Positions 1 to 10,166 of a stretch of DNA of 45,381 nucleotides are shown piece after piece; the stretch's first letter is position 1, and every line of letters begins with the position of its first letter. This DNA is from Planctomycetota bacterium (GTDB taxonomy: Bacteria > Planctomycetota > UBA1135 > GCA-002686595). The stretch covers positions 1 to 45,381 of the forward strand of contig JAKVCD010000030.1 of assembly GCA_022446815.1 (NCBI GenBank). The letters are read 5' to 3'. Under the pieces are notes generated by a model. That model saw nothing but the letters and a program-made list of their open reading frames with translations, did no database searches and was not told the origin of the DNA. Both the position numbers and the translations under genes were made by a program.

Positions 1-673
1 CGCCGGGTCGGAGGCCGCTGTTCCGGCCCATGCTCACGAAGAGGCGCGCCATCCCGTCTTCGGGAGCGCGGCTGAGGTCCATGCCCGGGCCGCTGTGCTC
101 ACGCTGCATGCGACCGCGGCCACCCTCACGGCGATCCCGCGGCTCGAAGGAGCCCTCTCGTTCATAACCGCCGCGCCCGCCACGGTCGTAGCCGCCGCGT
201 CCGCCGCGGTCATAGCCGCCGCGCTCTTCCCTCGGCGCGTCGCCGCGCTCCGTAGCAGGGCGGATCTGGGCGGTGTTCCCACGGATCTGCAGGTGACCGC
301 AGCTCTCAAGGATCTCCGCGGCGTGATCTGCCTGGACCTCAAGGAAGGTGAACTTCTCATAGATGTCGATCGAGCCGATGACCTTCCCAGGGAGTCCAGA
401 CTCACCTGCGATAGCGCCGACCACATCACCAGGTCTGATGCCGTGCATCCTGCCCGCAGACATAAACAGTCTCGCGAATCCCTCGTCCGTGACGGTCAAC
501 TCAGCGGGGGGTCCCCACTCACCTGCTCCGGACTTCGAGCTCCCACCGCTCGTGGTGGGGCTAACGATCTCTGCAGCGAGGAGACGCAGGAGGTCTTCGA
601 CGAGCTCCTTGGGGTCAGGGACCTCTTCCATCAGCTCTAACGTGAGGCTCGCGAAGCCCTCGTCGTGCGTCAT
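1..673 (-). CDS. DbpA-type RNA-binding domain protein, C-terminus outside the window
   Basis: This open frame starts at ATG 673 and is still open at base 1, so only 224 residues are visible. Residues about 60-140 match the DbpA/CsdA RNA-binding domain that closes DEAD-box RNA helicases (ARLFMSAGRMHGIRPGDVVG, then KVIGSIDIYEKFTFLEV). A linker with repeated RGGYDRGG units follows, and a second copy begins at the edge (ARLFVSMGRNSGLRPG). The first 40 residues (PDPKELVEDLLRLLAAE) resemble the segment that joins helicase cores to this domain, but no helicase motifs lie upstream. The role is therefore probably RNA binding, with the Arg-Gly linker adding nonspecific RNA affinity. No convincing ribosome binding site precedes ATG 673. 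The start overlaps the acidic ORF upstream by 59 bp in another frame, so the two may be one broken or frameshifted gene. Confidence 0.8.
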   Translation of the reverse strand, partial: MTHDEGFASLTLELMEEVPDPKELVEDLLRLLAAEIVSPTTSGGSSKSGAGEWGPPAELTVTDEGFARLFMSAGRMHGIRPGDVVGAIAGESGLPGKVIGSIDIYEKFTFLEVQADHAAEILESCGHLQIRGNTAQIRPATERGDAPREERGGYDRGGRGGYDRGGRGGYEREGSFEPRDRREGGRGRMQREHSGPGMDLSRAPEDGMARLFVSMGRNSGLRPG

Positions 674-1097
674 TCTTTGCGAGGGTAGCGAGGTCGCCGC
701 GCAGCTCAAGCCACGCCTCCTCGTCTTCCTCGTCGTCGTACTCTTCGTCGTCCTCAGCGGACTCGCTCGCAGCCTCAGCAGGAGCGTCTTGAACTTCAGG
801 CTCGACCTCTTCGAGCGAATCTTCTTCCTCCGGAGCCGCGGCGAAGACGATCGGGTCTTCCTCTTGAACGGACTCTTCTACAGCCGCGGGCTCGACCTCT
901 GCGCCGATGAACTCGGCGAAGGCCTCCTCGCGACTGAGTCCGCGCTCCTTCTGAGCCTTCGTCATACGGAAGCGCTTACCGGTCTTCTCACGGTAATCAT
1001 CCGGTCCAGAATAGGTCGCTTGCTCAGCGCTCCCCTCAGCGTCGTTCATCTCATCGCGTACATCTTCCGACGCCGCATCAACATTCATTGAATCCAT
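615..1097 (-). CDS. Acidic low-complexity protein upstream of, and overlapping, the DbpA-domain gene
   Basis: An ORF of 160 residues from ATG 1097, preceded at good spacing by GGAGGG (1107-1102); a TTG four codons earlier lies inside that site and is unlikely to be used. Residues 1-60 are mixed (TGKRFRMTKAQKERGLSREE), and residues 60-130 are extremely Asp/Glu-rich. The last 30 residues change to a basic, unrelated composition (ARRGLREPHVRADGRGP), which looks like out-of-frame translation. A +1 shift near 665-675 would join the acidic region to the DbpA-domain frame and give a plausible continuous sequence. I read this ORF as the real N-terminal part of that protein, separated by a sequencing error, a mutation or a natural frameshift. 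Two coupled genes remain possible. I recognise no family for the acidic part. Confidence 0.65.
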   Translation of the reverse strand: MDSMNVDAASEDVRDEMNDAEGSAEQATYSGPDDYREKTGKRFRMTKAQKERGLSREEAFAEFIGAEVEPAAVEESVQEEDPIVFAAAPEEEDSLEEVEPEVQDAPAEAASESAEDDEEYDDEEDEEAWLELRGDLATLAKNDARRGLREPHVRADGRGP

Positions 1098-1275
1098 AGT
1101 GCCCTCCAAACAAGGCCGTTCAGTTCATGATTCCCAACGGGCCGTACGGTCCGTCCAGTGACACCTCACCAAGCGCGAGGTGGTCGAAGATCGTACTAGA
1201 AATGCCCATTGCGGGCCCGGCCTTAGAGAAAAAAACAGCCCATCCCGGACTGTTGGCGGAAGATAAGATCGAAGG

Positions 1276-1854
1276 ATGTCCACTCAGCCTAGCCACGGCG
1301 TACCCCGCTGGGAGCGCGTCTCCAGCGAACGCGGCCCAGACTTGATCGTCTTTCGCTCACGTTTTGACCGGATGACACACCCAAAATCAGGGCAAGAGCT
1401 CGACCGTTTGGTCCTCGAGACATCGGACTGGGTGAACGTCGTGGCCCTCACGACTGACGATCGCCTGATCGTAGTGAGGCAGTACCGCTTCGGCACTGAA
1501 GAGGTCACGACCGAGGTCCCGGGCGGCGTGATCGACCCTGGAGAAGGGCATGAGGAGAGCGCGAAGCGCGAGCTGCTCGAAGAGACCGGCTATGCCTCGG
1601 ACGAGTGGGCATATCTCGGCTGCGTCGACCCGAACCCTGCAGTTCAGACAAATAAGATGCACCACTGGCTCGCGAAGGGCTGCCGCCTTGAGGCCACACA
1701 AGACCTCGACCCTGGCGAGGACATCGAGGTTGCGACGCTCAGCCATGAAGAGGTCCGCGCCGCGGTCAGCAGCGGAGAGATTCGACACGCCCTCGTGTTG
1801 ACTGCCCTGCACCGAGTGTTTGATCTGCGCGAAGAGCTGGGAGCGAGCCAGTGA
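1276..1854 (+). CDS. Nudix hydrolase, ADP-ribose pyrophosphatase-like
   Basis: This protein of 192 residues carries a complete Nudix box: G84, E90, R98, E99, E102, E103 and G105 sit at the canonical spacing (GVIDPGEGHEESAKRELLEE). The family hydrolyses nucleoside diphosphates linked to another moiety, using metal ions bound by the box glutamates. The beta-strands before the box (WVNVVALTTDDRLIVVRQYR) and the length fit the ADP-ribose/ADP-sugar pyrophosphatase subgroup, but the substrate cannot be read from sequence. It has no signal peptide, so it is cytoplasmic. It is transcribed divergently from the acidic ORF, and its stop overlaps the next gene's GTG start (GTGA), which suggests coupling. 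Confidence 0.88.
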   Translation: MSTQPSHGVPRWERVSSERGPDLIVFRSRFDRMTHPKSGQELDRLVLETSDWVNVVALTTDDRLIVVRQYRFGTEEVTTEVPGGVIDPGEGHEESAKRELLEETGYASDEWAYLGCVDPNPAVQTNKMHHWLAKGCRLEATQDLDPGEDIEVATLSHEEVRAAVSSGEIRHALVLTALHRVFDLREELGASQ

Positions 1855-2852
1855 CGCCGGCAGCGCTGCTGCTGCTCGCCGCCCTCGCCGCGCCGCCCAT
1901 AGCGCAGGGTCCCGTCGCCATCTTGGAGTCCGCTCCTGAGGAGGGCTCCCCCCTGCAAGCGGACATCGACGCCCTCCTCGAAGGCGCCGCGCCGCTCATC
2001 ATTCAGCTCAGCGCTCAGGGCTCCTCACAGCTCGACCTGCAGGGCAGGGTGATCCTCGCGATCGGTGACAAGGAGAGCGCTGACTCGCGCGAGCTCAGCG
2101 AACGGATCAGAGGAGCCTCCGCAGTGACCCTTGAAGGGGGAGCGCTCCTCCCTTGGTACGAGACCCTCTTTGAGGCGCGTCGTCCGACGCGCTTGGTACA
2201 CGCCCTCGCGCGGCTCAACAGAGAGGGGCGCCCGATCATCGGGGTCGGCCCTGCTGGCGCGATCCTCGCCGGCGGCGGGGTCGTAGAGCTCGCGCAGCTT
2301 GAAGAGGTCGAGCGGAACCCGCGAAAGAGGGCCGAGCTCGGCGCGCGGGTCGTCCTCGGCTGGGGTCCGCCAGCGCTGATTGATGCGGACGCTTGGGGAG
2401 GCCTGGCCATGCGCACGTTACGAATCATGGAGCGCTCCTACATGTCTAAGGCCGCCCACCTCGGACCGGGCGCGGGCCTCGTCCTGCTGCCCCGGCATAA
2501 GAAGGTCCGAGTCATAGGCCATGGCGGAGTCACGCTCTTTGAGACCTCTCCCGGTCGCCGGAACCGCACTCAGCTCCGTCGCGGCAGCCTCAGCCTCCTC
2601 ACTCGTGGCGATGAATGGGAGCTCGCTCGCGGCCGCCTCATGCCCTCTCCAGACGGCGCTCCCTCACTCGAGGGCCGCTACGCATTCCGCGAGTCGCTCG
2701 CACGCTTCGCCACCGACCCAGCGTCCAAGATCATCGTCGAGGGCCCCTGGGGCAAACTCTGGGTTTCCCAACGGGAGGACACCCGCCTCGTAGGGCCTTT
2801 GGAGGCTCAGCGACCCATCCGAGCGCAATTTGACCTCTTCGATTCTCCCTAA
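1851..2852 (+). CDS. Secreted cyanophycinase-like protein, catalytic serine apparently lost
   Basis: The GTG start overlaps the Nudix stop by 4 bp. The 333 residues begin with a short hydrophobic signal (PAALLLLAALAAPPIAQG). Residues 120-145 read HALARLNREGRPIIGVGPAG, followed by AILAGGG. This is the nucleophile-elbow region of cyanophycinase and peptidase S51 (class I glutamine-amidotransferase-like fold), where active members have Gly-Thr-Ser-Ala-Gly-Ala. Here the serine position is proline. Upstream, residues 85-100 (GASAVTLEGGALLPWYETL) also match the family layout, in which a Gly-Gly-rich loop precedes the elbow. The C-terminal third is unrecognised. I infer a non-catalytic or altered periplasmic member of this fold. 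The assignment rests on motif resemblance only and could be wrong. Confidence 0.6.
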   Translation: MTPAALLLLAALAAPPIAQGPVAILESAPEEGSPLQADIDALLEGAAPLIIQLSAQGSSQLDLQGRVILAIGDKESADSRELSERIRGASAVTLEGGALLPWYETLFEARRPTRLVHALARLNREGRPIIGVGPAGAILAGGGVVELAQLEEVERNPRKRAELGARVVLGWGPPALIDADAWGGLAMRTLRIMERSYMSKAAHLGPGAGLVLLPRHKKVRVIGHGGVTLFETSPGRRNRTQLRRGSLSLLTRGDEWELARGRLMPSPDGAPSLEGRYAFRESLARFATDPASKIIVEGPWGKLWVSQREDTRLVGPLEAQRPIRAQFDLFDSP

Positions 2853-2868
2853 TTAGCGTTCGGTCTCC

Positions 2869-3474
2869 GTGGCAGCGCGGCTTGGCAGCCCTGTGACCCA
2901 CCCTAGGACGAAGAGTCCCCGTGCGCTCCCTGAGCGGCTCATCTCAGCTGCATGTGAGCGCGACCCCGACGCTTGGCACGAGCTCGTAGAGCGAGTCAGC
3001 CAAGACCTCGTCGCGAGGCTCAGGCTACCGCCTGAGCTCGCTAGACGCCTCGATGACGAGGACGTCCTGCAAGCTGCGCTCCTGAGGGCTTGGGAGCGTA
3101 TCGACCACTTTGAGTATCGAGGCGCTGGGAGCTTCATCGCTTGGCTCCAACAGATCTTGCTGAACGTCTTGAGAGACGACATCCGTCACCACGCTCGGGC
3201 TGTTCGGGACACCTCTCGAGAGGAGGCAAAGCAGCTCCACCAGCTCGCTCCTGAGCAACCAGAGCCCGACCAGCGCGCTGCCCAAGCTGAGCAACGCTCG
3301 CTATTGGAGGGAGCGATGGCCAGGCTCTCGGTCCTCGATCAGCGCCTCGTCCGTCTCCGGCTCAGCGAGGGTCACAGCTGGAGAGAGATCGAAGACCGCA
3401 CAGGCCGCTCTAGGCGCTCGCTGCGACGCGCACTAGACGACGCAGTGCGGCGACTCGCTGCAGCTGTAGCCTGA
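2869..3474 (+). CDS. ECF-type RNA polymerase sigma factor
   Basis: This protein of 201 residues has the two-domain layout of extracytoplasmic-function sigma factors. Region 2 spans about residues 30-105, with the characteristic DEDVLQAALLRAWERID followed by FIAWLQQILLNVLRDD. Region 4 spans about 145-201 and contains a helix-turn-helix (SWREIEDRTGRSRRSLRRAL). It would direct RNA polymerase to a dedicated promoter set. The start is GTG 2869, 16 bp after the preceding gene, so co-transcription with it and the Nudix gene is plausible. No anti-sigma gene is adjacent. The only zinc-finger anti-sigma-like gene in the window lies 29 kb away (32811-33584). Confidence 0.88.
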   Translation: MAARLGSPVTHPRTKSPRALPERLISAACERDPDAWHELVERVSQDLVARLRLPPELARRLDDEDVLQAALLRAWERIDHFEYRGAGSFIAWLQQILLNVLRDDIRHHARAVRDTSREEAKQLHQLAPEQPEPDQRAAQAEQRSLLEGAMARLSVLDQRLVRLRLSEGHSWREIEDRTGRSRRSLRRALDDAVRRLAAAVA

Positions 3475-3516
3475 GCCCCCCCCCTCGCTGCCGGCGCTGT
3501 ACACTCTCACTCTCCC

Positions 3517-4638
3517 ATGGCTCACGGCATCTTGATCATTGGCGGAGGCATCGCCGGCGCCGCCACCGCTTGGCACCTCGCTCAACGAGGGGCACGTGAC
3601 GTCACCCTCATAGAGCGCGAGGGAGACTTCGGCGCCCACGCCACCTCGCAGAACGCCGCTATCCTCCGGACCTTCACAGAGGGAGACGCCACGGCTGCGC
3701 TCGCCCATGAGACCGCCGCGCTGCTCTCCTCTCCCCCTGAGGGTTTCACCCAAGTTCCTCTCCTAGACCAAAAGGGCCTGATCCTCCAGCTAGGCTTGGC
3801 TGGGGAGCAGGAGCTCGTGCGCTGGCTCGACACCAAGCCTGACCCTGACAAGGTGATCTCTCTCGATGCAGCAGCGCTCAGAGAGCGCTTCCCCTGGTAC
3901 AGCGGCCCGACAGAGGGCGCCTACTTGGTCGAGGATGAGGGCGAGATCGACGTCGCCGCTCTCCTCGAGGCCTACCTGCGTGGCGCCCGCGAGGCGGGTG
4001 TGGAGCTGCGCGCTGGAACAGGGGTCACTCGCTTTCTGCGCTCAGCGACCGGCGTCGAGGGCGTCGTGCTCGCGAGCGGCGAAGAGCTCCGGGCATCCAA
4101 GATCATCATCTGCGCTGGCGGTTGGGCGGGTCAGCTGGCGGAGGCTGCTGGCTCCGAGCTCCGCTTGGAGGCCAGGCGAAGGCACCTCATGGTCACCTCC
4201 ACTGACGACACGATCGACCCTAGCTGGCCTATCTTCTGGTCCTATCCGGAGGCCTTCTACACTCGACCTGAGAGCGGCGGGATGCTGCTCTGTGCCTGCG
4301 ATGAAGAGGTCGTAGAGCCTGACGCATGTCGTGTAGAGCCCGAGGTCGGCGAGCAAATCGCAGAGAAGGCCTCCCGCCTCATCGAGGGTGTCATGGACGC
4401 CGGCTGCGCGCATCTCTGGGCAGGGATGCGCACCTTCACCTCTGACGACGACTTCCTCATCGGCCCTGACCCGGACGTAGACGGGCTCTTCTGGGCAGCT
4501 GCGCTTGGGGGACACGGAGTCAGCTGCTCTGCGGGCGTGGGCAGGCTCGCAGCTGCCCACCTCCTCGATGAAGAGCCCTCGGACAAGACGGCGCGCGCCC
4601 TCGACCCGCGGCGCTTCCGAGTGGCGCAGCCGAGCTGA
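3517..4638 (+). CDS. FAD-dependent oxidoreductase, D-amino-acid dehydrogenase (DauA-like)
   Basis: A 373-residue DAO-family flavoprotein. The N-terminal dinucleotide-binding loop is GGGIAG (residues 9-14), with the ribose-binding acidic residue at E33. The segment HATSQNAAILRTFTEG and the C-terminal signature (LWAGMRTFTSDDDFLIGPDP, then FWAAALGGHGVSCSAGVGRL) resemble D-arginine/D-amino-acid dehydrogenases more than glycine or sarcosine oxidases. The likely reaction is oxidative deamination of a D-amino acid to the 2-oxo acid, with electrons leaving through FAD. There is no signal peptide. It converges on the Aas-like gene with only 3 bp between the stop codons. Confidence 0.82.
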   Translation: MAHGILIIGGGIAGAATAWHLAQRGARDVTLIEREGDFGAHATSQNAAILRTFTEGDATAALAHETAALLSSPPEGFTQVPLLDQKGLILQLGLAGEQELVRWLDTKPDPDKVISLDAAALRERFPWYSGPTEGAYLVEDEGEIDVAALLEAYLRGAREAGVELRAGTGVTRFLRSATGVEGVVLASGEELRASKIIICAGGWAGQLAEAAGSELRLEARRRHLMVTSTDDTIDPSWPIFWSYPEAFYTRPESGGMLLCACDEEVVEPDACRVEPEVGEQIAEKASRLIEGVMDAGCAHLWAGMRTFTSDDDFLIGPDPDVDGLFWAAALGGHGVSCSAGVGRLAAAHLLDEEPSDKTARALDPRRFRVAQPS

Positions 4639-4641
4639 AGA

Positions 4642-7600
4642 CTAGAGATCCTGGACGAAGCCGTGCTTGTCGATGACGGCTCGCTCATCTGTCCAGAACC
4701 AGCCATCCAAGAACTTCTGCGCCGCGCGCTCGGCGTCGTCTAGGTAGCCGCTAGACACTCCCGGCCCCTTCACCAAGAGCACGCCCTCCGTCCCAGGCGG
4801 GAGCGGCGCGCCCGTGTCAGGGTCCACGACCTTGAGAGCCGTCCCGGGGATCGCTCGACCGACAGTGCCCGCCCTGTTCCCCTCCTCCTTAGCCCCCATC
4901 CTAGAGACGTTGGGGACATTGAGGCTGATGACGGGGCCACACTCTGTGCGTCCATGCCCCGCGAGTAGCTCTGATCCGAAGCGCTCTCGCCACTCGAGGA
5001 TGAGGTCCTCCCCCGGCGCCTCCTCACCCCCGACGAAGGAGAGCTTCAACCCCTTGAGCTGCTCCCTCGTAGCCTCCGTGAGATATTCACGGCACTGCGA
5101 GGTCGTCCCTACGAGATGCGTCACGCGCGAGGAGTCGATGAAGGATGTGATCGCGCGCGGGTCCCTTCGGTCAGGAGGGAGCGCGACCGCTGCGCCTGAG
5201 AGGAGCGGCGCGAAGAGAGTGGTCGTGCGCCCGAAGGCCCCGTGCAGCGGGAGCGTGGCGAGCACACGATCCCCGCTGGAGAGATCGACGAGCGCGGACA
5301 AGCCCTGGACGTTTGACAGGAGGTTGGAGTGCGAGAGCGGGACCATGACCTCATCCCCGCCCGCTGCCTGATCAAAGTGAATCACCGCTTCACGTGAAGA
5401 GTCCTCGCCGAGCTGCAGCGATCGTGCAGTGAGCCACGCTGGGAGCCATGTGCAGATCCAAGCCTTGATGCGCCCGCTGGCGCTCAAAGCGAGCTGCTTG
5501 GGGGTCAGGACGAGCTCTCCTCCCTGCCAGGCATCACTGCCTGTCTCTGCGATGACAGCCACAGCCCCAGCGCGCTTGAGACGCCTCACGTTCTCATCCT
5601 GATCTGCAGCTGGATCGAGCATCACAGGCACCCGCTCAGAGAGACAGAGAGCTAAAGAGACTGTGATCGCGTCTCGCCCTAGAGGCAGCGCCACGGCGAC
5701 CCGCTCTCCCGCGGGGAGCGCTGCCTCAAGGCGCGCGCGCGTCGCGAGAGCCTCGGCGAGGAGCCGCCTATGACTCCAGGTCTCCTCTCCTGTGACGAGG
5801 GCAGGCTGCCTGCCAGCTTGCTTCGCGGAGAGAAGGAGTCGACGACCGAGGTGACCCCAAGGGCCTCTCCTCGAGCTGCGGTGGACCGCGAGGCGCTCGG
5901 CGACAGCGTTTCGCACTTGCCAAGCCTCAGAGTCATGCGCGAGCGGCTCTCCGACGAGCAGGTCTACGGGGTATGGGAGGCGCTGCGGACGCTTGAACAG
6001 GATCTTCCCACGGTCGAAGGAGAAGAGGCTCCCCCACAATCGGTCTAGGGCCACGGGGATGATCGGTACCTGCGCGTCACCGGCGATCCGCTCCAAGCCC
6101 TTCGCAAAGCCGAGCATGGCACCAGAGCGAGTGATAGCGCCCTCAGCGAAGATGCAGACGAGGTCACCCCCGGCTGCAGCGTCGGAAGCATTCTTCAGCG
6201 AGTTTCGCTTCTCCTCAGGAGTGTCACCAGAGGAGACCGGGATGACGCCCATGCGCTTCGCAAACCACCCTAGGACGGGGACATCAAAGAAGGGCGTGTA
6301 CATCAAGAAGCGGGGCTCCCTAGGGAGCGAGGCCGCGACGAGCATCCCGTCTACAAAGGAGACGTGATTGCAGACGAGCAGAGCGCCGCCCTCCTTCGGG
6401 ACCTGCTCGACCCCTTGCACGCGTACGCGATAGAAGCAGCGCACCAGAAAGAGCAGGAAGAGCCTGATCGCGAACTGGGCCGTGTACATGAGCGAGCCGC
6501 CTAAGAAGGCCAGCACGAGCACCCCGAGGACCACACACATCGTCGGCGGAGAGAGCTCGAGCACCTTCTCGAGAAGGTAGTAGACACCTGAGGCCAAGAG
6601 GATCCCGGTGAAGTCGATCATCGAGCTCAGACCGAGGACTGAGCCGCGCTTGGACTCAGCGGGCCGCGTCTGCAAGAGGCCGCGTATGGGGATGCTGAAG
6701 AGACCAGAGGAGACGCCGATCAGGATGAGGCATGTGCGGAAGTTGACCACACTCTCGGGCGCGAGCTGCATAGCAAAGAGCGCGCCTGCGATCCCAGCTA
6801 AGCCGAGCGGGATCAAGCCGCTCTCGATCCTGTCGCCAGAGATCTTGCCCGCCAAAACGCTCCCTAAGACGATCCCGACTGCGATGAGAGCGTTCGAGAG
6901 GGCGATGTCGCCCTCGTTCATCCCGAGCCAGGCCCCGTACGCATTCACGACCATCATCAAGCAGGCCGCCACGAGATAGAAGAGCGAGCTCGCCCACACG
7001 CAGAGGACTAAGACCCTGTCTCCGCTGACCGCCTGCCAGTGCTGTCGCACGAGCGAGAAGACGTTCCAGTTCAACCGAAGGCTCGGGTTCACCGCCGGGG
7101 TCTTCGCGATCTGCAGAGAGATCATCCACCCGATCGCCGCGAAGCCGACGTAGGTGAAGCCGGGGATCGTGAGGTCCCCCTTGTAGCGCTCGAGGAGCTC
7201 GCCGCCGAGGACCACACCTAAGATGATGGCTAGGAATGTAGTGACCTGAATGAGAGCGTTCGCGCGCGAGATGTCCTTCTCGCCGACGAGCTCTGGGATC
7301 ACGCCATACTTGCTCGGACCGAAGATCGAGCTCTGCGTCCCCATCAGGAAGACGCAGGCTAGGAGCAGCGGGTAGCTCTCACCGGTGAAGGCCGCGAGCG
7401 CCAACGCCATGACCCCGACCTCCAACAGGTTCGCGCCCCTGATGACTCTCGTCTTTGAGGCCCGATCAGCCAGGGAGCCGGTGATCGCGCCGAACAAGAC
7501 GAAGGGCAGGGAGAAGAGCGCGCTAGGCAGGGCCTGCCCGTAGCGCTCCGCGAGCGGATGCTCACCGACCCAGGCCACGCTGCTGAAGATCAGCAGGAGG

Positions 7601-7695
7601 ACGAGCTGCTTGAAGGCGTTGTCATTGAACGCCCCGAGGAACTGCGTCCCGACGAGCGCTCTGAACGATCGCGCTCGTCGGATGAGCTCCCACAT
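4642..7695 (-). CDS. LplT/PlsC/AMP-ligase fusion (Aas-like lysophospholipid recycling protein)
   Basis: A 1017-residue three-part protein. Residues 1-400 form an MFS transporter like LplT (GTQFLGAFNDNAFKQLVLLL, about 12 membrane segments). Residues about 425-620 are a PlsC-type acyltransferase with the HX4D motif at NHVSFVDG (His near 441) and a later FAEGAITRSG motif. Residues about 625-1017 are an acyl-AMP ligase fold. In intact members, lysophospholipid is flipped inward and re-acylated with a fatty acid activated by the ligase. Here the ligase looks defective. The ATP loop normally rich in Ser/Thr-Gly reads FDQAAGGDEVMVPLSH. The protein also stops at KHGFVQDL, just where the C-terminal subdomain with the catalytic lysine should begin. 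The HGRTECGPV motif is kept. Transport and acyl transfer may persist without activation. Confidence 0.9.
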   Translation of the reverse strand: MWELIRRARSFRALVGTQFLGAFNDNAFKQLVLLLIFSSVAWVGEHPLAERYGQALPSALFSLPFVLFGAITGSLADRASKTRVIRGANLLEVGVMALALAAFTGESYPLLLACVFLMGTQSSIFGPSKYGVIPELVGEKDISRANALIQVTTFLAIILGVVLGGELLERYKGDLTIPGFTYVGFAAIGWMISLQIAKTPAVNPSLRLNWNVFSLVRQHWQAVSGDRVLVLCVWASSLFYLVAACLMMVVNAYGAWLGMNEGDIALSNALIAVGIVLGSVLAGKISGDRIESGLIPLGLAGIAGALFAMQLAPESVVNFRTCLILIGVSSGLFSIPIRGLLQTRPAESKRGSVLGLSSMIDFTGILLASGVYYLLEKVLELSPPTMCVVLGVLVLAFLGGSLMYTAQFAIRLFLLFLVRCFYRVRVQGVEQVPKEGGALLVCNHVSFVDGMLVAASLPREPRFLMYTPFFDVPVLGWFAKRMGVIPVSSGDTPEEKRNSLKNASDAAAGGDLVCIFAEGAITRSGAMLGFAKGLERIAGDAQVPIIPVALDRLWGSLFSFDRGKILFKRPQRLPYPVDLLVGEPLAHDSEAWQVRNAVAERLAVHRSSRRGPWGHLGRRLLLSAKQAGRQPALVTGEETWSHRRLLAEALATRARLEAALPAGERVAVALPLGRDAITVSLALCLSERVPVMLDPAADQDENVRRLKRAGAVAVIAETGSDAWQGGELVLTPKQLALSASGRIKAWICTWLPAWLTARSLQLGEDSSREAVIHFDQAAGGDEVMVPLSHSNLLSNVQGLSALVDLSSGDRVLATLPLHGAFGRTTTLFAPLLSGAAVALPPDRRDPRAITSFIDSSRVTHLVGTTSQCREYLTEATREQLKGLKLSFVGGEEAPGEDLILEWRERFGSELLAGHGRTECGPVISLNVPNVSRMGAKEEGNRAGTVGRAIPGTALKVVDPDTGAPLPPGTEGVLLVKGPGVSSGYLDDAERAAQKFLDGWFWTDERAVIDKHGFVQDL

Positions 7696-7715
7696 GATTT
7701 AGCGGGCCGAGCCTA

Positions 7716-9457
<1,742 letters not shown>

Positions 9458-9527
9458 CATTCGACTCCGTGTCGAACCGCTCAGAGTCTAAGACAAGCAG
9501 CGCCCTGATTCCCCTAGGAACGCGGGC

Positions 9528-10166
9528 TCAACTTTCACGGGCCTCATCGACCAGACGCCACATCAGCCAGCAGCCGACGCTCGCCAAGGGCCGCCAGCGG
9601 GCTCCACGCAGGGCCAGCTCTCTAGCGCTCGGGCGCTCCTTCAGACCGTCAAGGAGCCTGAGCCCCTCTTGGACCCCGAGGTCAGCAGGTGCCAGGACAT
9701 CTAGCCGACCTAGTCGGAACATGAGGAACATCTGCGCGCTCCACTCCCCGATGCCCCTGACCTCGATCAAACGCGAGATGATCTCCTCGTCAGAGAGCCT
9801 CGCGCAGCCTCGCAGCTTGAGCCGTCCGTCGAGCGTCCGCTCAGCGAGGTCTAGGAAGGCTGCCGCCTTAGCGCGGGAGAGCCCTGCGCTGCGCAGCCGC
9901 TCCTCTCCAAGCTCCATCACCTCTGCAGCGCTGGGCGCCATACGCCCCGTTGTCAGGGCGCAGACCCTGCCCCAGATCGTCTCAGCCGCCTTCCCAGCAA
10001 GCTGCTGGAACGCGATAGCACGTAAGAGGTATGAGAAGTGGCTACGCACCCCCGGCGGATCGACTCCGGGGAAGTTAGGCAGCGGCTCGAGCCTGCGCAT
10101 GACGCGGCCCAGCGCAGGGTCACGACGGGCGAGAGCCCGCAGGGCGGAGGCGCTCGGCCTCCCCAT
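9528..10166 (-). CDS. AlkA-type DNA-3-methyladenine glycosylase (HhH-GPD family)
   Basis: This 212-residue base-excision-repair enzyme has the helix-hairpin-helix at about 133-145 (LIEVRGIGEWSAQM). It is followed by the catalytic aspartate D162 in LDVLAPADLGVQEGL, the arrangement of AlkA glycosylases that remove alkylated purines. There is no iron-sulfur cysteine cluster, which separates it from endonuclease III and MutY. It is shorter than E. coli AlkA because the N-terminal beta-domain is missing, as in many bacterial homologues. Its ATG overlaps the stop of the upstream gene by one base (TAATG), so it is probably translated by re-initiation after that gene. Confidence 0.88.
   Translation of the reverse strand: MGRPSASALRALARRDPALGRVMRRLEPLPNFPGVDPPGVRSHFSYLLRAIAFQQLAGKAAETIWGRVCALTTGRMAPSAAEVMELGEERLRSAGLSRAKAAAFLDLAERTLDGRLKLRGCARLSDEEIISRLIEVRGIGEWSAQMFLMFRLGRLDVLAPADLGVQEGLRLLDGLKERPSARELALRGARWRPLASVGCWLMWRLVDEARES

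Noticed and set aside
1127..1345. Plus-strand ORF of 72 codons
   Set aside because: It overlaps the start of the Nudix gene in another frame and has no support.
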